Part shown: positions 1 through 7,795 of the stretch, piece by piece
Numbering within the stretch: position 1 is the stretch's first letter
Layout: every line of letters starts with the position of its first letter
Assembly: GCF_003625475.1 (NCBI RefSeq)
Contig: NZ_RAIQ01000001.1
Coordinates: 434,001 to 498,000, forward strand
Source: Butyrivibrio sp. X503
GTDB taxonomy: Bacteria > Bacillota > Clostridia > Lachnospirales > Lachnospiraceae
Reading direction: 5' to 3'
Length of the DNA: 64,000 nucleotides
The notes under the pieces: generated by a model
Told to the model about the DNA's origin: nothing
Database searches by the model: none
The model's input: the letters and a program-made list of their open reading frames with translations, nothing else
Program-made: the position numbers and the translations under genes

Positions 1-804
1 CGCTACGGAACCACGGTTCTGATAATAGGCGCGATCAGCTTCGGAATGCAGCTTTACTGTGATTTTATGGCTTATTCTCACATAGCTCTCGGAATTGCCG
101 GAATGTTTAATATCGGCATAATGGATAACTTTAAGGCTCCGTATCTGTCTGTATCTGTCACAGACTTCTGGAGAAGATGGCATATATCGCTCAGCTCGTG
201 GCTTAGAGATTATGTTTACATTCCACTTGGCGGAAACAGAAAAGGCAAGCTGAGAAAATATCTCAACACATTTATTACTTTTGTTATAAGTGGTATATGG
301 CATGGTTCGGGTCTTAGCTTTTTGGTATGGGGTTGCCTTCATGGGCTCTATATCATGATAGAAAACCTTCTTACCGATATTGGACTCATGAAAAAAGATA
401 AAAGCTCCATCCCCTTCGGCGGGCGTTTTTTAAGAGCTATAGTCACGTTTGTACTGGTAGATTTTGCCTGGATCTTTTTTAAGGCAGATTCAACCAAGAT
501 CGCATGTGCATATATTAAACAAATGTTTACCGTCAAGGATTTCTGGATACTGTCAGATATGAACAAGTTTTTTTCGTTTGGACTGGGTATTCAGGAAGTA
601 CTTATTCTCATAACGGCACTGCTTATCCTGGCCGGTATGGACTTTGTCACTTATAAGAACAATTTAAGAGTCGACAGCTGGCTTAAGATTCAAGGCCCTG
701 TATTCAGAGTAATATTCACTCTTGCAATTCTGCTGTTTACAATAGTATTCGGCATATACGGCGAAACTGTCGACCCCGCAACCTTTTACTATATGTCATT
801 TTAA
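1..804 (+). CDS. MBOAT family O-acyltransferase (AlgI/DltB-like), 5' end missing
   Basis: The reading frame is open from the first base, so this is the C-terminal 267 residues of a gene that starts outside the window; the first ATG at 46 is internal. Members move acyl groups onto extracellular polysaccharide or teichoic acid from within the membrane. The MBOAT signatures are present in order: QLYCDF, a TDFWRRWHISLSSWLRDY block, PLGGNR, and the GIWHGSGLSFLVWGCLHGLY block whose second His is the family's conserved catalytic His. Several hydrophobic segments follow. Family assignment is firm; the acceptor (alginate-like polymer, peptidoglycan or teichoic acid) cannot be told. A hairpin terminator follows the stop. 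Confidence 0.9.
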   Translation, partial: RYGTTVLIIGAISFGMQLYCDFMAYSHIALGIAGMFNIGIMDNFKAPYLSVSVTDFWRRWHISLSSWLRDYVYIPLGGNRKGKLRKYLNTFITFVISGIWHGSGLSFLVWGCLHGLYIMIENLLTDIGLMKKDKSSIPFGGRFLRAIVTFVLVDFAWIFFKADSTKIACAYIKQMFTVKDFWILSDMNKFFSFGLGIQEVLILITALLILAGMDFVTYKNNLRVDSWLKIQGPVFRVIFTLAILLFTIVFGIYGETVDPATFYYMSF

Positions 805-807
805 AAA

Positions 808-847
808 ATACCGAGGCAAAGATTATATCCTATCTTTGTCTCGGTAT
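808..847. terminator. Bidirectional hairpin terminator between convergent genes
   Basis: A 15-bp stem (808-822 with 833-847, one G-T pair) with a 10-nt loop lies between the MBOAT stop and the convergent small gene. The A-run at 803-808 gives a T-tract for minus-strand transcripts; the plus side is followed by a weaker AT-rich stretch. Confidence 0.7.
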
Positions 848-855
848 AATTATTA

Positions 856-1038
856 TCAAAAAGCTTTACTCTTTATTGCGCATACCGCCGCCATCACGGC
901 AAGCACAATGGCAAAAATGCGCATCCATTTATATGTTTCCGGTTCTTCTTCATTATCTTTGTTAAGTTCACCTATCGTGAAAACAACCACTGCAATTATA
1001 AAGATAACCGCAGCCAAAACAGCCAATACCTTACTCAT
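856..1038 (-). CDS. Small two-helix membrane protein, unknown function
   Basis: A 60-residue protein with two hydrophobic segments (about residues 4-24 and 40-57) separated by an acidic, Asn/Glu-rich loop. An upstream in-frame GTG at 1050 would add four residues, but GGAGG overlaps that codon and sits 5 nt before the ATG at 1038, so the ATG is chosen. It lies 19 nt downstream of plsC on the same strand and probably ends that operon. I do not recognise a family; the function is unknown. Confidence 0.6.
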   Translation of the reverse strand: MSKVLAVLAAVIFIIAVVVFTIGELNKDNEEEPETYKWMRIFAIVLAVMAAVCAIKSKAF

Positions 1039-1057
1039 TGCATCCTCCACAACTATA

Positions 1058-1777
1058 TCAGCCTGCCAAATGTTCTTTTATCTTATCTTTAATCCTGCCT
1101 TCAACCAATGCTGCAATTTCCTTGGTCTTCATGCCCTTATATTCATCATACATGATTGGCTCAAGATAGTACACATATGTTGTCACAGGACCATAGTGAT
1201 CGCTGTTGTATACCTTATAGGAATCGACAAGTGCGACCGGAATTATAGGAACCTTGGACATCTGCGCCACTTTAAAACTTCCGGCCTTGAAGGTTTCCAC
1301 AACATTTCCGTTGTTTTCTTTATATCCTCCCTCAGGAAAAAGAATATATTTCTTCCCTTCTTCAAGTTCTTTTGCCATCTCTTGAAAAACAGTTATTGTC
1401 TGCCTGGGATTATTAAGATATATAGATTTACCTTTCACCAGTAATAAAAACTCATAAACAAGCGGGATTCTTGACCTCTCTATATCCATAACAAAAGATA
1501 TGGGTTTTTCATGTGTCGCAAAGATTCCCGGAACATCATATTTACCCTGATGGTTGGGATAGAGCATATAACCGCCTTCTTTAGGAAGGTTCTCCGTGCC
1601 GCATGCTATAGTCTTATAGCCTGACGACTTGTTCATAACATCAACCATCTCTCTGGCCACTGCATAACAGTCCTCTTCTGAGTGCTTCTTGGGGTTTCTT
1701 ACCCATATTCTGGCCTTGATAATGTAATAGATGATCTTATGTAGATTGATCAGTATCGTATGATAATAATTCCTCAT
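1058..1777 (-). CDS. plsC: 1-acyl-sn-glycerol-3-phosphate acyltransferase (PlsC family)
   Basis: 239 residues, normal for the family. It makes phosphatidic acid by acylating lysophosphatidic acid at the membrane. The acyltransferase motif HX4D is seen as NHQGKYD and the substrate-binding motif as FPEGGYKENNG. A hydrophobic N-terminal stretch would bind the membrane. The start lies 9 nt after the stop of the upstream exonuclease gene, so the two are likely cotranscribed. Confidence 0.88.
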   Translation of the reverse strand: MRNYYHTILINLHKIIYYIIKARIWVRNPKKHSEEDCYAVAREMVDVMNKSSGYKTIACGTENLPKEGGYMLYPNHQGKYDVPGIFATHEKPISFVMDIERSRIPLVYEFLLLVKGKSIYLNNPRQTITVFQEMAKELEEGKKYILFPEGGYKENNGNVVETFKAGSFKVAQMSKVPIIPVALVDSYKVYNSDHYGPVTTYVYYLEPIMYDEYKGMKTKEIAALVEGRIKDKIKEHLAG

Positions 1778-1785
1778 TTAGAAAA

Positions 1786-2826
1786 TCATTCTCCAATCTT
1801 ATCCAAAAGTGATCTGAAACCGTATTTTTCAAATTGCTCTTTTGCCTTGGCTTTATCTATATTAACCTTAAAGCCGTCCAAAGAAACATCAAAGGGGTAA
1901 TCCTCCCTTATTTTAGCCAGGTCTTTAGATAATACGGCAAGATCTCTGTATTCTATAAGAGCCTTCATAGGGCTTCTTGAAATTGCAAGATCTTCCTTCC
2001 ATTTCTTTGCCAGATCTTTCTGCTCTTTTTCATCCGCACAGGCATCTATAGCCTCGTAAATACCCTCAACGGTACCATAATGTGCAAGAAGCGGGATTGC
2101 GGCGCTGCTGACTCCTTTTACCCCCGGAATGTTATCGCTTGAATCCCCTTGAATCCCTTTTAGATCGGGTATCTGATCCGGTCGAACTCCATACTCCTTA
2201 AGACAAAGATTCGGAGTTACCTCAAATGCCTTATCGGGTATGGAAACCAGCTTGCTGTCCCATCCATACTCTGCCCCGTACTTGGTCTGAAGCTCCAGCG
2301 CGGTCTCCTGCTTGGTCTGTATCAGCCATACCCTTGTATAATCGCTTACAAGCTGCAAATAGTCATGATCTTTGGTAATGATATAGGTCGGAATATCTTT
2401 TTCATAGCGTTTAGCCACGCTTCCGACAATATCATCTGCTTCAAAATTCTCATCAAAAAGAACCTGAAAGCCCATTTCTTTTAGCATATCCTCCATATTG
2501 ATGAACTGCTCTTTTAAAGGTTCCGGAGTATCGCCTCTGTTAGCCTTATATTCGGCATATTTCTCTCTTCTGAAGGTATCTCTTGTCATATCAAACGCAA
2601 ACATGATATGAGTGGGCTTCTGCTCATCTATTATCTTAAGAATAGTTCTCATCATGCCAAACATCGCATTGGTGTACTGCCCTTTAGCGTTATGCATGAT
2701 CTGAGAATAGAGTTTTTCCTTTTTTTCAGGGTCTTTCTCAAACATTATCGCCTTGGGGAGATTCCCGTAGTAGTTTGTCACAAGCATTGAACTACCGTCA
2801 ATTAGTATGAATTTTTCGTTTGCCAT
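1786..2826 (-). CDS. Stand-alone 5'-3' exonuclease (PolI N-terminal/FEN-like domain)
   Basis: 346 residues. This is the flap/5' nuclease fold found at the N-terminus of DNA polymerase I, here without the polymerase. Metal-binding acidic motifs are visible: ILIDGSSM near the start, FAFDMTRDTFRREKY, FEADDIVGS, ITKDHDYLQL, and the helix-hairpin-helix segment KGIQGDSSDNIPGVKG. An insertion of about 40 residues follows the DHD motif (WLIQTKQETALELQ region). An ATG at 2859 is in frame, but GGAG lies 6 nt before the ATG at 2826, so that start is used. Expression probably depends on the operator and hairpin-rich leader upstream. Confidence 0.85.
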   Translation of the reverse strand: MANEKFILIDGSSMLVTNYYGNLPKAIMFEKDPEKKEKLYSQIMHNAKGQYTNAMFGMMRTILKIIDEQKPTHIMFAFDMTRDTFRREKYAEYKANRGDTPEPLKEQFINMEDMLKEMGFQVLFDENFEADDIVGSVAKRYEKDIPTYIITKDHDYLQLVSDYTRVWLIQTKQETALELQTKYGAEYGWDSKLVSIPDKAFEVTPNLCLKEYGVRPDQIPDLKGIQGDSSDNIPGVKGVSSAAIPLLAHYGTVEGIYEAIDACADEKEQKDLAKKWKEDLAISRSPMKALIEYRDLAVLSKDLAKIREDYPFDVSLDGFKVNIDKAKAKEQFEKYGFRSLLDKIGE

Positions 2827-2877
2827 TATATCTCCATGGTTTTTTATGTTTTTTCGCAATTTTAATGATAAAAGAAA

Positions 2878-2904
2878 ACAGGTGCATTGGCAAGATGCAC
2901 CTGT
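2878..2904 (-). terminator. Intrinsic terminator inside the leader of the exonuclease gene
   Basis: A 10-bp perfect stem (2878-2887 with 2895-2904) with a 7-nt loop. On the minus strand it is followed by TTTTCTTTT, the layout of a Rho-independent terminator. It lies about 90 nt after the predicted start of transcription (near 2991) and 52 nt before the exonuclease start codon. It would either attenuate the gene or end a small RNA of about 120 nt. Confidence 0.65.
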
Positions 2905-2975
2905 TCAGGTAGGAGATTTCTTATGACTATTGTATGTCACGTGTAAATAACGCCTTGGCATTGACGCATTTACTT

Positions 2976-3026
2976 GTTAGCATTTGCTAACAAAGACATA
3001 TTAGCATATGCTAACAAAATATGCAA
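2976..3026 (-). promoter_or_regulatory. Sigma-A promoter with two palindromic operators
   Basis: On the minus strand a -35 box TTGCAT (3021-3026) and -10 box TAATAT (2998-3003) are separated by 17 bp. A perfect palindrome TTAGCATATGCTAA (3001-3014) lies across the spacer and -10 box. A second palindrome with arms GTTAGCA/TGCTAAC (2976-2991) covers the expected start point. The two centres are 24 bp apart. This is the layout of a repressed promoter; the regulator is not identified. Confidence 0.65.
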
Positions 3027-3065
3027 GCCCTTTTTTATTTTTCTCTCCCCCTCTTAGTTTAGCGA

Positions 3066-5348
3066 TTACTTTTTTTCAAGAAATAATTGTCTTATCACAT
3101 ATATTAACGCTGCAAGTGACAAGATTTCCGCCAATCTCCAAGACCATGGTTCTCTATACCATATCTTAATCTTTCCGCTGTATCCTGCGGGAATTTCAAC
3201 CGCAACCTTCATGCTATCCGCTCTAAAGGCTCTCAGCTTCTTTCCACCTGCTTTGGCAGCGTAATATCTGTAGCCCCAAAGAGGTGCCTCCGTAACAACG
3301 GTCGAATCTGTCGGATTATCCACCTGCGCATATATAGTGGTTCCGACCTTTTTTATGATACTTGCCGTTGCTCCGACATCATCTCTTATGACCATATCAG
3401 TCTCACTCATAATAAGAGACTGGTCAATTCCTGCCATACTGAATTCCGCGCTCATAGGTCCCGAAAGTTCCGCATCATCATACATTGTTATAGGATTAGC
3501 CACAGTAACAACATCCTTAAGAAGTGCTTCTCCCTGAATCACACAAAAAACGCAGATTATCGCCATAGCCACAAAACCGGCAATTCTCTTTTGTCCGTCC
3601 TTAACAACATCACCCATGGTGATGGCAAACCAAAACACCGTCATAGCGCAGGAAACATTCAAGAAATGCCATGGAAACTGCATATTGCCTAACAGCTTAT
3701 ATATTACCGGCGCATCCTGCATAAGAATATAATAAAACATCGAATTAGTGCTCAAAAATACAAATACAAGGCTTAATATCAAAAGTCGTGTATAAGCCCA
3801 TGTTCTGTCTTTAAACTTACCGCAGATTATAAATCCCAATACAACGGACAGTATCGCCAAAAAAGGTAACCCAAGTCCCAGGAATCCGCCTGTATCAAAA
3901 AAAGAAGCCTGGAAATAGCTAAAGAATGTCACAAGATCTCTTCCGCTATTCCATAACATCCCATGTACGGTATTTCCTTTCACATCTTTACTGATCATAT
4001 AATCAGCAAGCGGCACTATAAAGTGAAGGTTTAACACAACAATAGCCGCAAGCGCTTTAAACAAAGAGATCAATACCTCTTTCCTAAAAGTTTTTTCTAT
4101 TAAAACAAGGCAAAAAAGAGGAATTACAAGCGCCAGGATAAATGTCGATAACACATGACAAGAAAGCGTTAACGTTACACCAAGCGCAAATTTAATATAC
4201 GCATTTTTATCTTTTTTATTATAGATTTCCCAAAGTCCAAGAAGTATAAGAGGCAAAAAAGTAAACGCACTAAACTCACCTACTGTAGCTCCCGAATACA
4301 CGCTATGAAGTCTAAAACCTATAAGTGTAAAAAGAACCGAAGAAGCCAGTCCCACTTTTTTATCATCTGCTATTTTTCCAAATGAATAATATGCTACAAG
4401 CGCAGTAAGCGCATTTATAAACACTATAAAAAACTTGTAAGAAGCTTGTATCGTAAAACCAAGCATAACAAGTATCGCGGACGGATATAATAAAAGATCG
4501 CCATATCCGACTCCCGCAGCATATCCGTATCCATTATCCCATCCGGGGAGAATATGAACAGGGAACTGACCACTCAAGATAGCATCTCCCATGAAAGCAA
4601 TCCTTCTGAGATGATAATGTATGTCATCTCCGAAATACAGACACTTACCAAGAAGCGGATAGCTTGAAAATAATATTGTAAAAAGAAGGACAGCAAAAGT
4701 AAGCGCTTTTCCTTCAAAGAAGCGCTTTGTCTCTTCTTTCTTTATCAAAATAAGATATAAAAGGATAGTTATGACAAGAAAAGCCAAGAATAGCTTGGTT
4801 GTCTCATAGATAATCGTTCTGCCTCTAAGATACGTGATATCTGCGCCCTGTGCGAGCACATAGATATTATCACCCTCTATACTGCTGTCGGGGCCCAGTC
4901 GAACTTCAAAATCGGTCCCATATCTAACCCATGAATCATAGGTTACAACATTTCTGTCTCCGGGCATAGCAACATGATCGCTGTATACCAAATTTGCAGT
5001 TCTGTTCTGAGACAGATCCTTACACGGATCAAGTGTAGTATAGCATGCGTGCCAATTATCATCGGCATTAGACTCATAAGTTACCGCCACATTATAAATG
5101 CCTTTTTTAAGATGCATAGGCGGCGTAACTATATAAGCTTCCGAAATAGTACTATGCTCCGCATAAAATCCACTGATATGATCATATGCCTTAGTCTCAT
5201 AGTTGTAGTTTTCAAGCAAAAGATCATCTTGAGAAAAAGAATAACTCTCATTTCTGTTGAATCTGAACGCATTCAACACAAGAAGTACCAATTCAAGTAT
5301 TATCACTGCAATGATAATACGCTTTTTGTTTCTAAATAATGTCTTCAC
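3066..5348 (-). CDS. Large polytopic membrane protein, GT-C/YfhO-like
   Basis: About 760 residues. One N-terminal helix is followed by an extracytoplasmic beta-rich region (residues 30-180), about ten or more hydrophobic helices (185-610), and a C-terminal soluble domain ending with one more helix. An acidic pair in a loop after an early helix (YFGDDIHYHLRR) resembles the catalytic loop of GT-C glycosyltransferases, so a lipid-linked sugar transferase is possible but not shown. The ORF can start at TTG 5351 or GTG 5348; GTG with AGGTGAG 7-8 nt upstream is preferred. It overlaps the kinase-like gene upstream by 17-20 nt, which indicates translational coupling. Confidence 0.6.
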   Translation of the reverse strand: MKTLFRNKKRIIIAVIILELVLLVLNAFRFNRNESYSFSQDDLLLENYNYETKAYDHISGFYAEHSTISEAYIVTPPMHLKKGIYNVAVTYESNADDNWHACYTTLDPCKDLSQNRTANLVYSDHVAMPGDRNVVTYDSWVRYGTDFEVRLGPDSSIEGDNIYVLAQGADITYLRGRTIIYETTKLFLAFLVITILLYLILIKKEETKRFFEGKALTFAVLLFTILFSSYPLLGKCLYFGDDIHYHLRRIAFMGDAILSGQFPVHILPGWDNGYGYAAGVGYGDLLLYPSAILVMLGFTIQASYKFFIVFINALTALVAYYSFGKIADDKKVGLASSVLFTLIGFRLHSVYSGATVGEFSAFTFLPLILLGLWEIYNKKDKNAYIKFALGVTLTLSCHVLSTFILALVIPLFCLVLIEKTFRKEVLISLFKALAAIVVLNLHFIVPLADYMISKDVKGNTVHGMLWNSGRDLVTFFSYFQASFFDTGGFLGLGLPFLAILSVVLGFIICGKFKDRTWAYTRLLILSLVFVFLSTNSMFYYILMQDAPVIYKLLGNMQFPWHFLNVSCAMTVFWFAITMGDVVKDGQKRIAGFVAMAIICVFCVIQGEALLKDVVTVANPITMYDDAELSGPMSAEFSMAGIDQSLIMSETDMVIRDDVGATASIIKKVGTTIYAQVDNPTDSTVVTEAPLWGYRYYAAKAGGKKLRAFRADSMKVAVEIPAGYSGKIKIWYREPWSWRLAEILSLAALIYVIRQLFLEKK

Positions 5349-5967
5349 CAAATCTCACCTTCATATGTGCCTTGATAGCCTCAACACATCCATCAAATCC
5401 AAGCTTACTGCTATCCAGACAAAGGTCATAATTTCGTGCATCCGACCACTTGCGTCCCGTATGATGCTCATAGTATTCAGATCTGTACTTATCTTCTTTT
5501 CTGATGAACTTCTCAAGCTCATCTCCGCGAAGACTCTGAACCTTGGCTGCCTGCTCCAGCAGGTACTCCATCGGTGCATGGACAAACACACTCAGCACAT
5601 TGTCGTAATCTTTTAAAACAAAATTAGCAGCTCGACCTATTATAACACAGCTCTCTTTATCTGCGAGATTCTTTATTGTTTTTGCCTGAAAATTAAAAAG
5701 ATTGTCAGGCTCGGTAAATTCCTTGCTGTCGGGGCCGATTATATCTCCTGTATATACATTAACAGGCGCTTTAAAGAAACCAACCGTTCTGCAACGCTCG
5801 TCCGCCTCTCTGAAAAGATCCTCATTGATTCCGCTTTCTTCCGATGCCAGCTTAATAAGATCCTTGTTGTAATAGTTGATTCCAAGGTCCTTTGCAAGCA
5901 TCTTACCAACGGTTCTACCGCCGCTTCCATACTGTCTTGCGATTGTAATTACGATGTTTCTCTTCAT
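5332..5967 (-). CDS. Cytidylate kinase-like family protein
   Basis: 211 residues. The N-terminus ITIARQYGSGGRTVG is the P-loop variant of the cytidylate-kinase-like family found widely in Firmicutes, followed by NYYNKDLI and an IIGRAANFVL segment typical of this group. A paralogue lies at 50888-51481. The real substrate of this subfamily is not known to me; nucleotide phosphorylation is inferred from the fold. AAGGGGGA lies upstream of the ATG. It overlaps the membrane-protein gene downstream, which suggests a functional pair. Confidence 0.75.
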   Translation of the reverse strand: MKRNIVITIARQYGSGGRTVGKMLAKDLGINYYNKDLIKLASEESGINEDLFREADERCRTVGFFKAPVNVYTGDIIGPDSKEFTEPDNLFNFQAKTIKNLADKESCVIIGRAANFVLKDYDNVLSVFVHAPMEYLLEQAAKVQSLRGDELEKFIRKEDKYRSEYYEHHTGRKWSDARNYDLCLDSSKLGFDGCVEAIKAHMKVRFGEDII

Positions 5968-5990
5968 GTATTTGTCCCCCTTGAAGTGCT

Positions 5991-6704
5991 CTACTCACCC
6001 AGATATGCTTTCTTTATTGCATCGTCGTTCAAAAGGTCTTTTGCGTCGCCTTCTTTTACAATACTTCCCGTTTCAAGAACGTAGGCTCTGTTTGCGATAG
6101 AAAGCGCCTTCTTCGCATTCTGCTCAACCAAAAGAACCGTAACGCCGTCCTTATTAACATCTTCAATTATCTTGAATATCTCATTTACAAAGATTGGAGA
6201 AAGACCCATCGAGGGCTCATCCATAAGGATGATATCGGGATGAGACATAAGCGCGCGTCCCATTGCAAGCATCTGCTGCTCACCGCCTGAAAGAGTTCCC
6301 GCAAGCTGATTTTTTCTCTCCTCAAGTCTTGGGAAACGCTTGTATATATCAGCGAGTGTCTCTTCCATTTCTGCCTTGCTCGACCTCGTAAAAGCTCCCA
6401 TCTTAAGATTCTGAAGAACCGTCATCTCGGCAAAAACTCTTCTTCCCTCGGGAACCTGTGCCATTCCCATTCCTACTATCTTGTGATTGGGAGTCTTTCT
6501 TAAGTTAGTTCCATTATATGTTATTTCACCGGCGTCTGCTTGAATAAGTCCGGAAAGAGTATGAAGTGTTGTTGTCTTTCCGGCTCCGTTCGCACCTATA
6601 AGAGCCACGATCTCACCCTTATTAACATGAAAAGAAACACCTTTAAGGGCTTTGATAACGCCGTAGTATACACTTAAATCTTTTACTTGTAAAATTGGTT
6701 CCAT
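5991..6704 (-). CDS. livF: Branched-chain amino acid ABC transporter ATPase LivF
   Basis: 237 residues, standard for LivF. Walker A GANGAGKTT, signature LSGGEQQMLAMGRAL and Walker B IILMDEPSMGLSP are present, and the C-terminus KKAYLGE matches LivF. GAGG lies 6 nt before the ATG at 6704; an in-frame ATG 12 nt further up has no such site. It is the last gene of the liv cluster and is separated from livG by 332 bp of repeat DNA, which is unusual for this operon. Confidence 0.93.
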   Translation of the reverse strand: MEPILQVKDLSVYYGVIKALKGVSFHVNKGEIVALIGANGAGKTTTLHTLSGLIQADAGEITYNGTNLRKTPNHKIVGMGMAQVPEGRRVFAEMTVLQNLKMGAFTRSSKAEMEETLADIYKRFPRLEERKNQLAGTLSGGEQQMLAMGRALMSHPDIILMDEPSMGLSPIFVNEIFKIIEDVNKDGVTVLLVEQNAKKALSIANRAYVLETGSIVKEGDAKDLLNDDAIKKAYLGE

Positions 6705-6754
6705 GTAATACCTCATTAGATACTGTTCTATACTAGAAAGTCATGCTCTCGCTG

Positions 6755-6850
6755 CAAGTGCTCTCAGCCGGTAAGTGCTCTACTCTGGGATTCTCACTAA
6801 GTTCGTCTTCGACTCACTAAGTGTTCACCCATGGTTCGCACTAACCTCGA
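6755..6850. repeat. 96-bp direct repeat, copy 1 (livG-livF gap)
   Basis: Identical over 96 bp to 6922-7017 (offset 167 bp). The 332-bp gap 6705-7036 holds no gene that I can support. It is filled with these copies, shorter echoes (CTAGCCTCGA, GGTAAGTGCTCTACTC) and a small hairpin (6864-6869 with 6886-6891). The echo GGTAAGTGCTCTACTC also covers the 3' end of livG, and a close relative covers the 3' end of livF, so the repeat seems to have grown from gene-end sequence. Confidence 0.95.
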
Positions 6851-6921
6851 TCTGAAATTTGTACTTCCGCTCTCGCTTCGCTCGCCGGAAGACGTTCGCA
6901 CTAGCCTCGATAATACCTCGC

Positions 6922-7017
6922 CAAGTGCTCTCAGCCGGTAAGTGCTCTACTCTGGGATTCTCACTAAGTTCGTCTTCGACTCACTAAGTGTTCACCCATG
7001 GTTCGCACTAACCTCGA
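6922..7017. repeat. 96-bp direct repeat, copy 2 (livG-livF gap)
   Basis: Second identical copy. It ends 19 bp before the stop codon of livG. A third, partial unit (GGTAAGTGCTCTACTC) follows immediately and runs into the livG coding end. Confidence 0.95.
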
Positions 7018-7036
7018 AAGGACCTCGGTAAGTGCT

Positions 7037-7795
7037 CTACTCACCAAGATAAGCTTTTATAACTTCAGGATTGGTAAGCACTTCTTTGGTCTCTCCCTGG
7101 CAGAGAACCCTACCAAAGTTAAGTACCGTAAGCTTCTCACAGATACCCGATACCAGCTTCATATCATGCTCGATAAGAAGAATCGTCATACCAAACTCCT
7201 TACGCACCAAAGCTATAGTATCCATAAGCTCACCCGTCTCGTTGGGATTCATTCCGGCAGCGGGTTCATCAAGAAGAAGGAGCTTGGGATTGGTCGCCAT
7301 CGCTCTTGCGATCTCGAGCTTTCTCTGCTTACCGTAAGGAAGATTGGAAGCAAGCGTATCTCTCTCTTTATCAAGATCGAAGACCTTCAGAAGACGCATT
7401 GCCTCTTCATCCATCTCTTTTTCCACTTTCTTGTACTTACCAAGGTGAAGAATTCCCTCAAGAGCGCTGTATTTATAGCGCTCGGCAAGTCCAACCTTAA
7501 CATTGTCTATAACAGGCATCTGCTTAAAGAGTCTGATGTTCTGGAATGTTCTTGCTATTCCGCAGTGGTTGATCTCGATCGTACTCTTTCTAGTGATATC
7601 CTCACCGTCAAGTCTTATGATTCCCTCATTCGGTTTATAAACACCTGTCAAAAGATTGAACACCGTTGTCTTTCCCGCACCGTTAGGTCCGATAAGACCG
7701 TAAAGCTCACCTTTTTCAATTGAAATATTAAAATCATCAACAGCTCTGAGTCCGCCAAAGGAGATGCTGAGATTATTTACATCCAAAAGTGCCAT
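7037..7795 (-). CDS. livG: Branched-chain amino acid ABC transporter ATPase LivG
   Basis: 252 residues, normal length. Walker A GPNGAGKTTVFNLLTG, the LivG-type segment GIARTFQNIRLF, a degenerate signature LPYGKQRKLEIARAMA and Walker B LLLLDEPAAGMNP are present. The start codon overlaps the livM stop by one base (TAATG) and AAGGAG lies within the end of livM, so the two are coupled. With LivF it would energise import through LivH/LivM. Confidence 0.94.
   Translation of the reverse strand: MALLDVNNLSISFGGLRAVDDFNISIEKGELYGLIGPNGAGKTTVFNLLTGVYKPNEGIIRLDGEDITRKSTIEINHCGIARTFQNIRLFKQMPVIDNVKVGLAERYKYSALEGILHLGKYKKVEKEMDEEAMRLLKVFDLDKERDTLASNLPYGKQRKLEIARAMATNPKLLLLDEPAAGMNPNETGELMDTIALVRKEFGMTILLIEHDMKLVSGICEKLTVLNFGRVLCQGETKEVLTNPEVIKAYLGE

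Noticed and set aside
836..1444. Plus-strand ORF of 202 codons over the small membrane protein and plsC
   Set aside because: Antisense to two genes with good starts and, for plsC, conserved motifs; it also begins inside a terminator stem.
6755..7017. CRISPR array
   Set aside because: Only two long (96-bp) copies with a single 71-bp gap, no short regular repeats and no cas genes.
6998..7723. Plus-strand ORF of 241 codons across livG
   Set aside because: Shadow of livG: no ribosome site, no recognisable protein, and it runs opposite to a fully conserved ABC ATPase.
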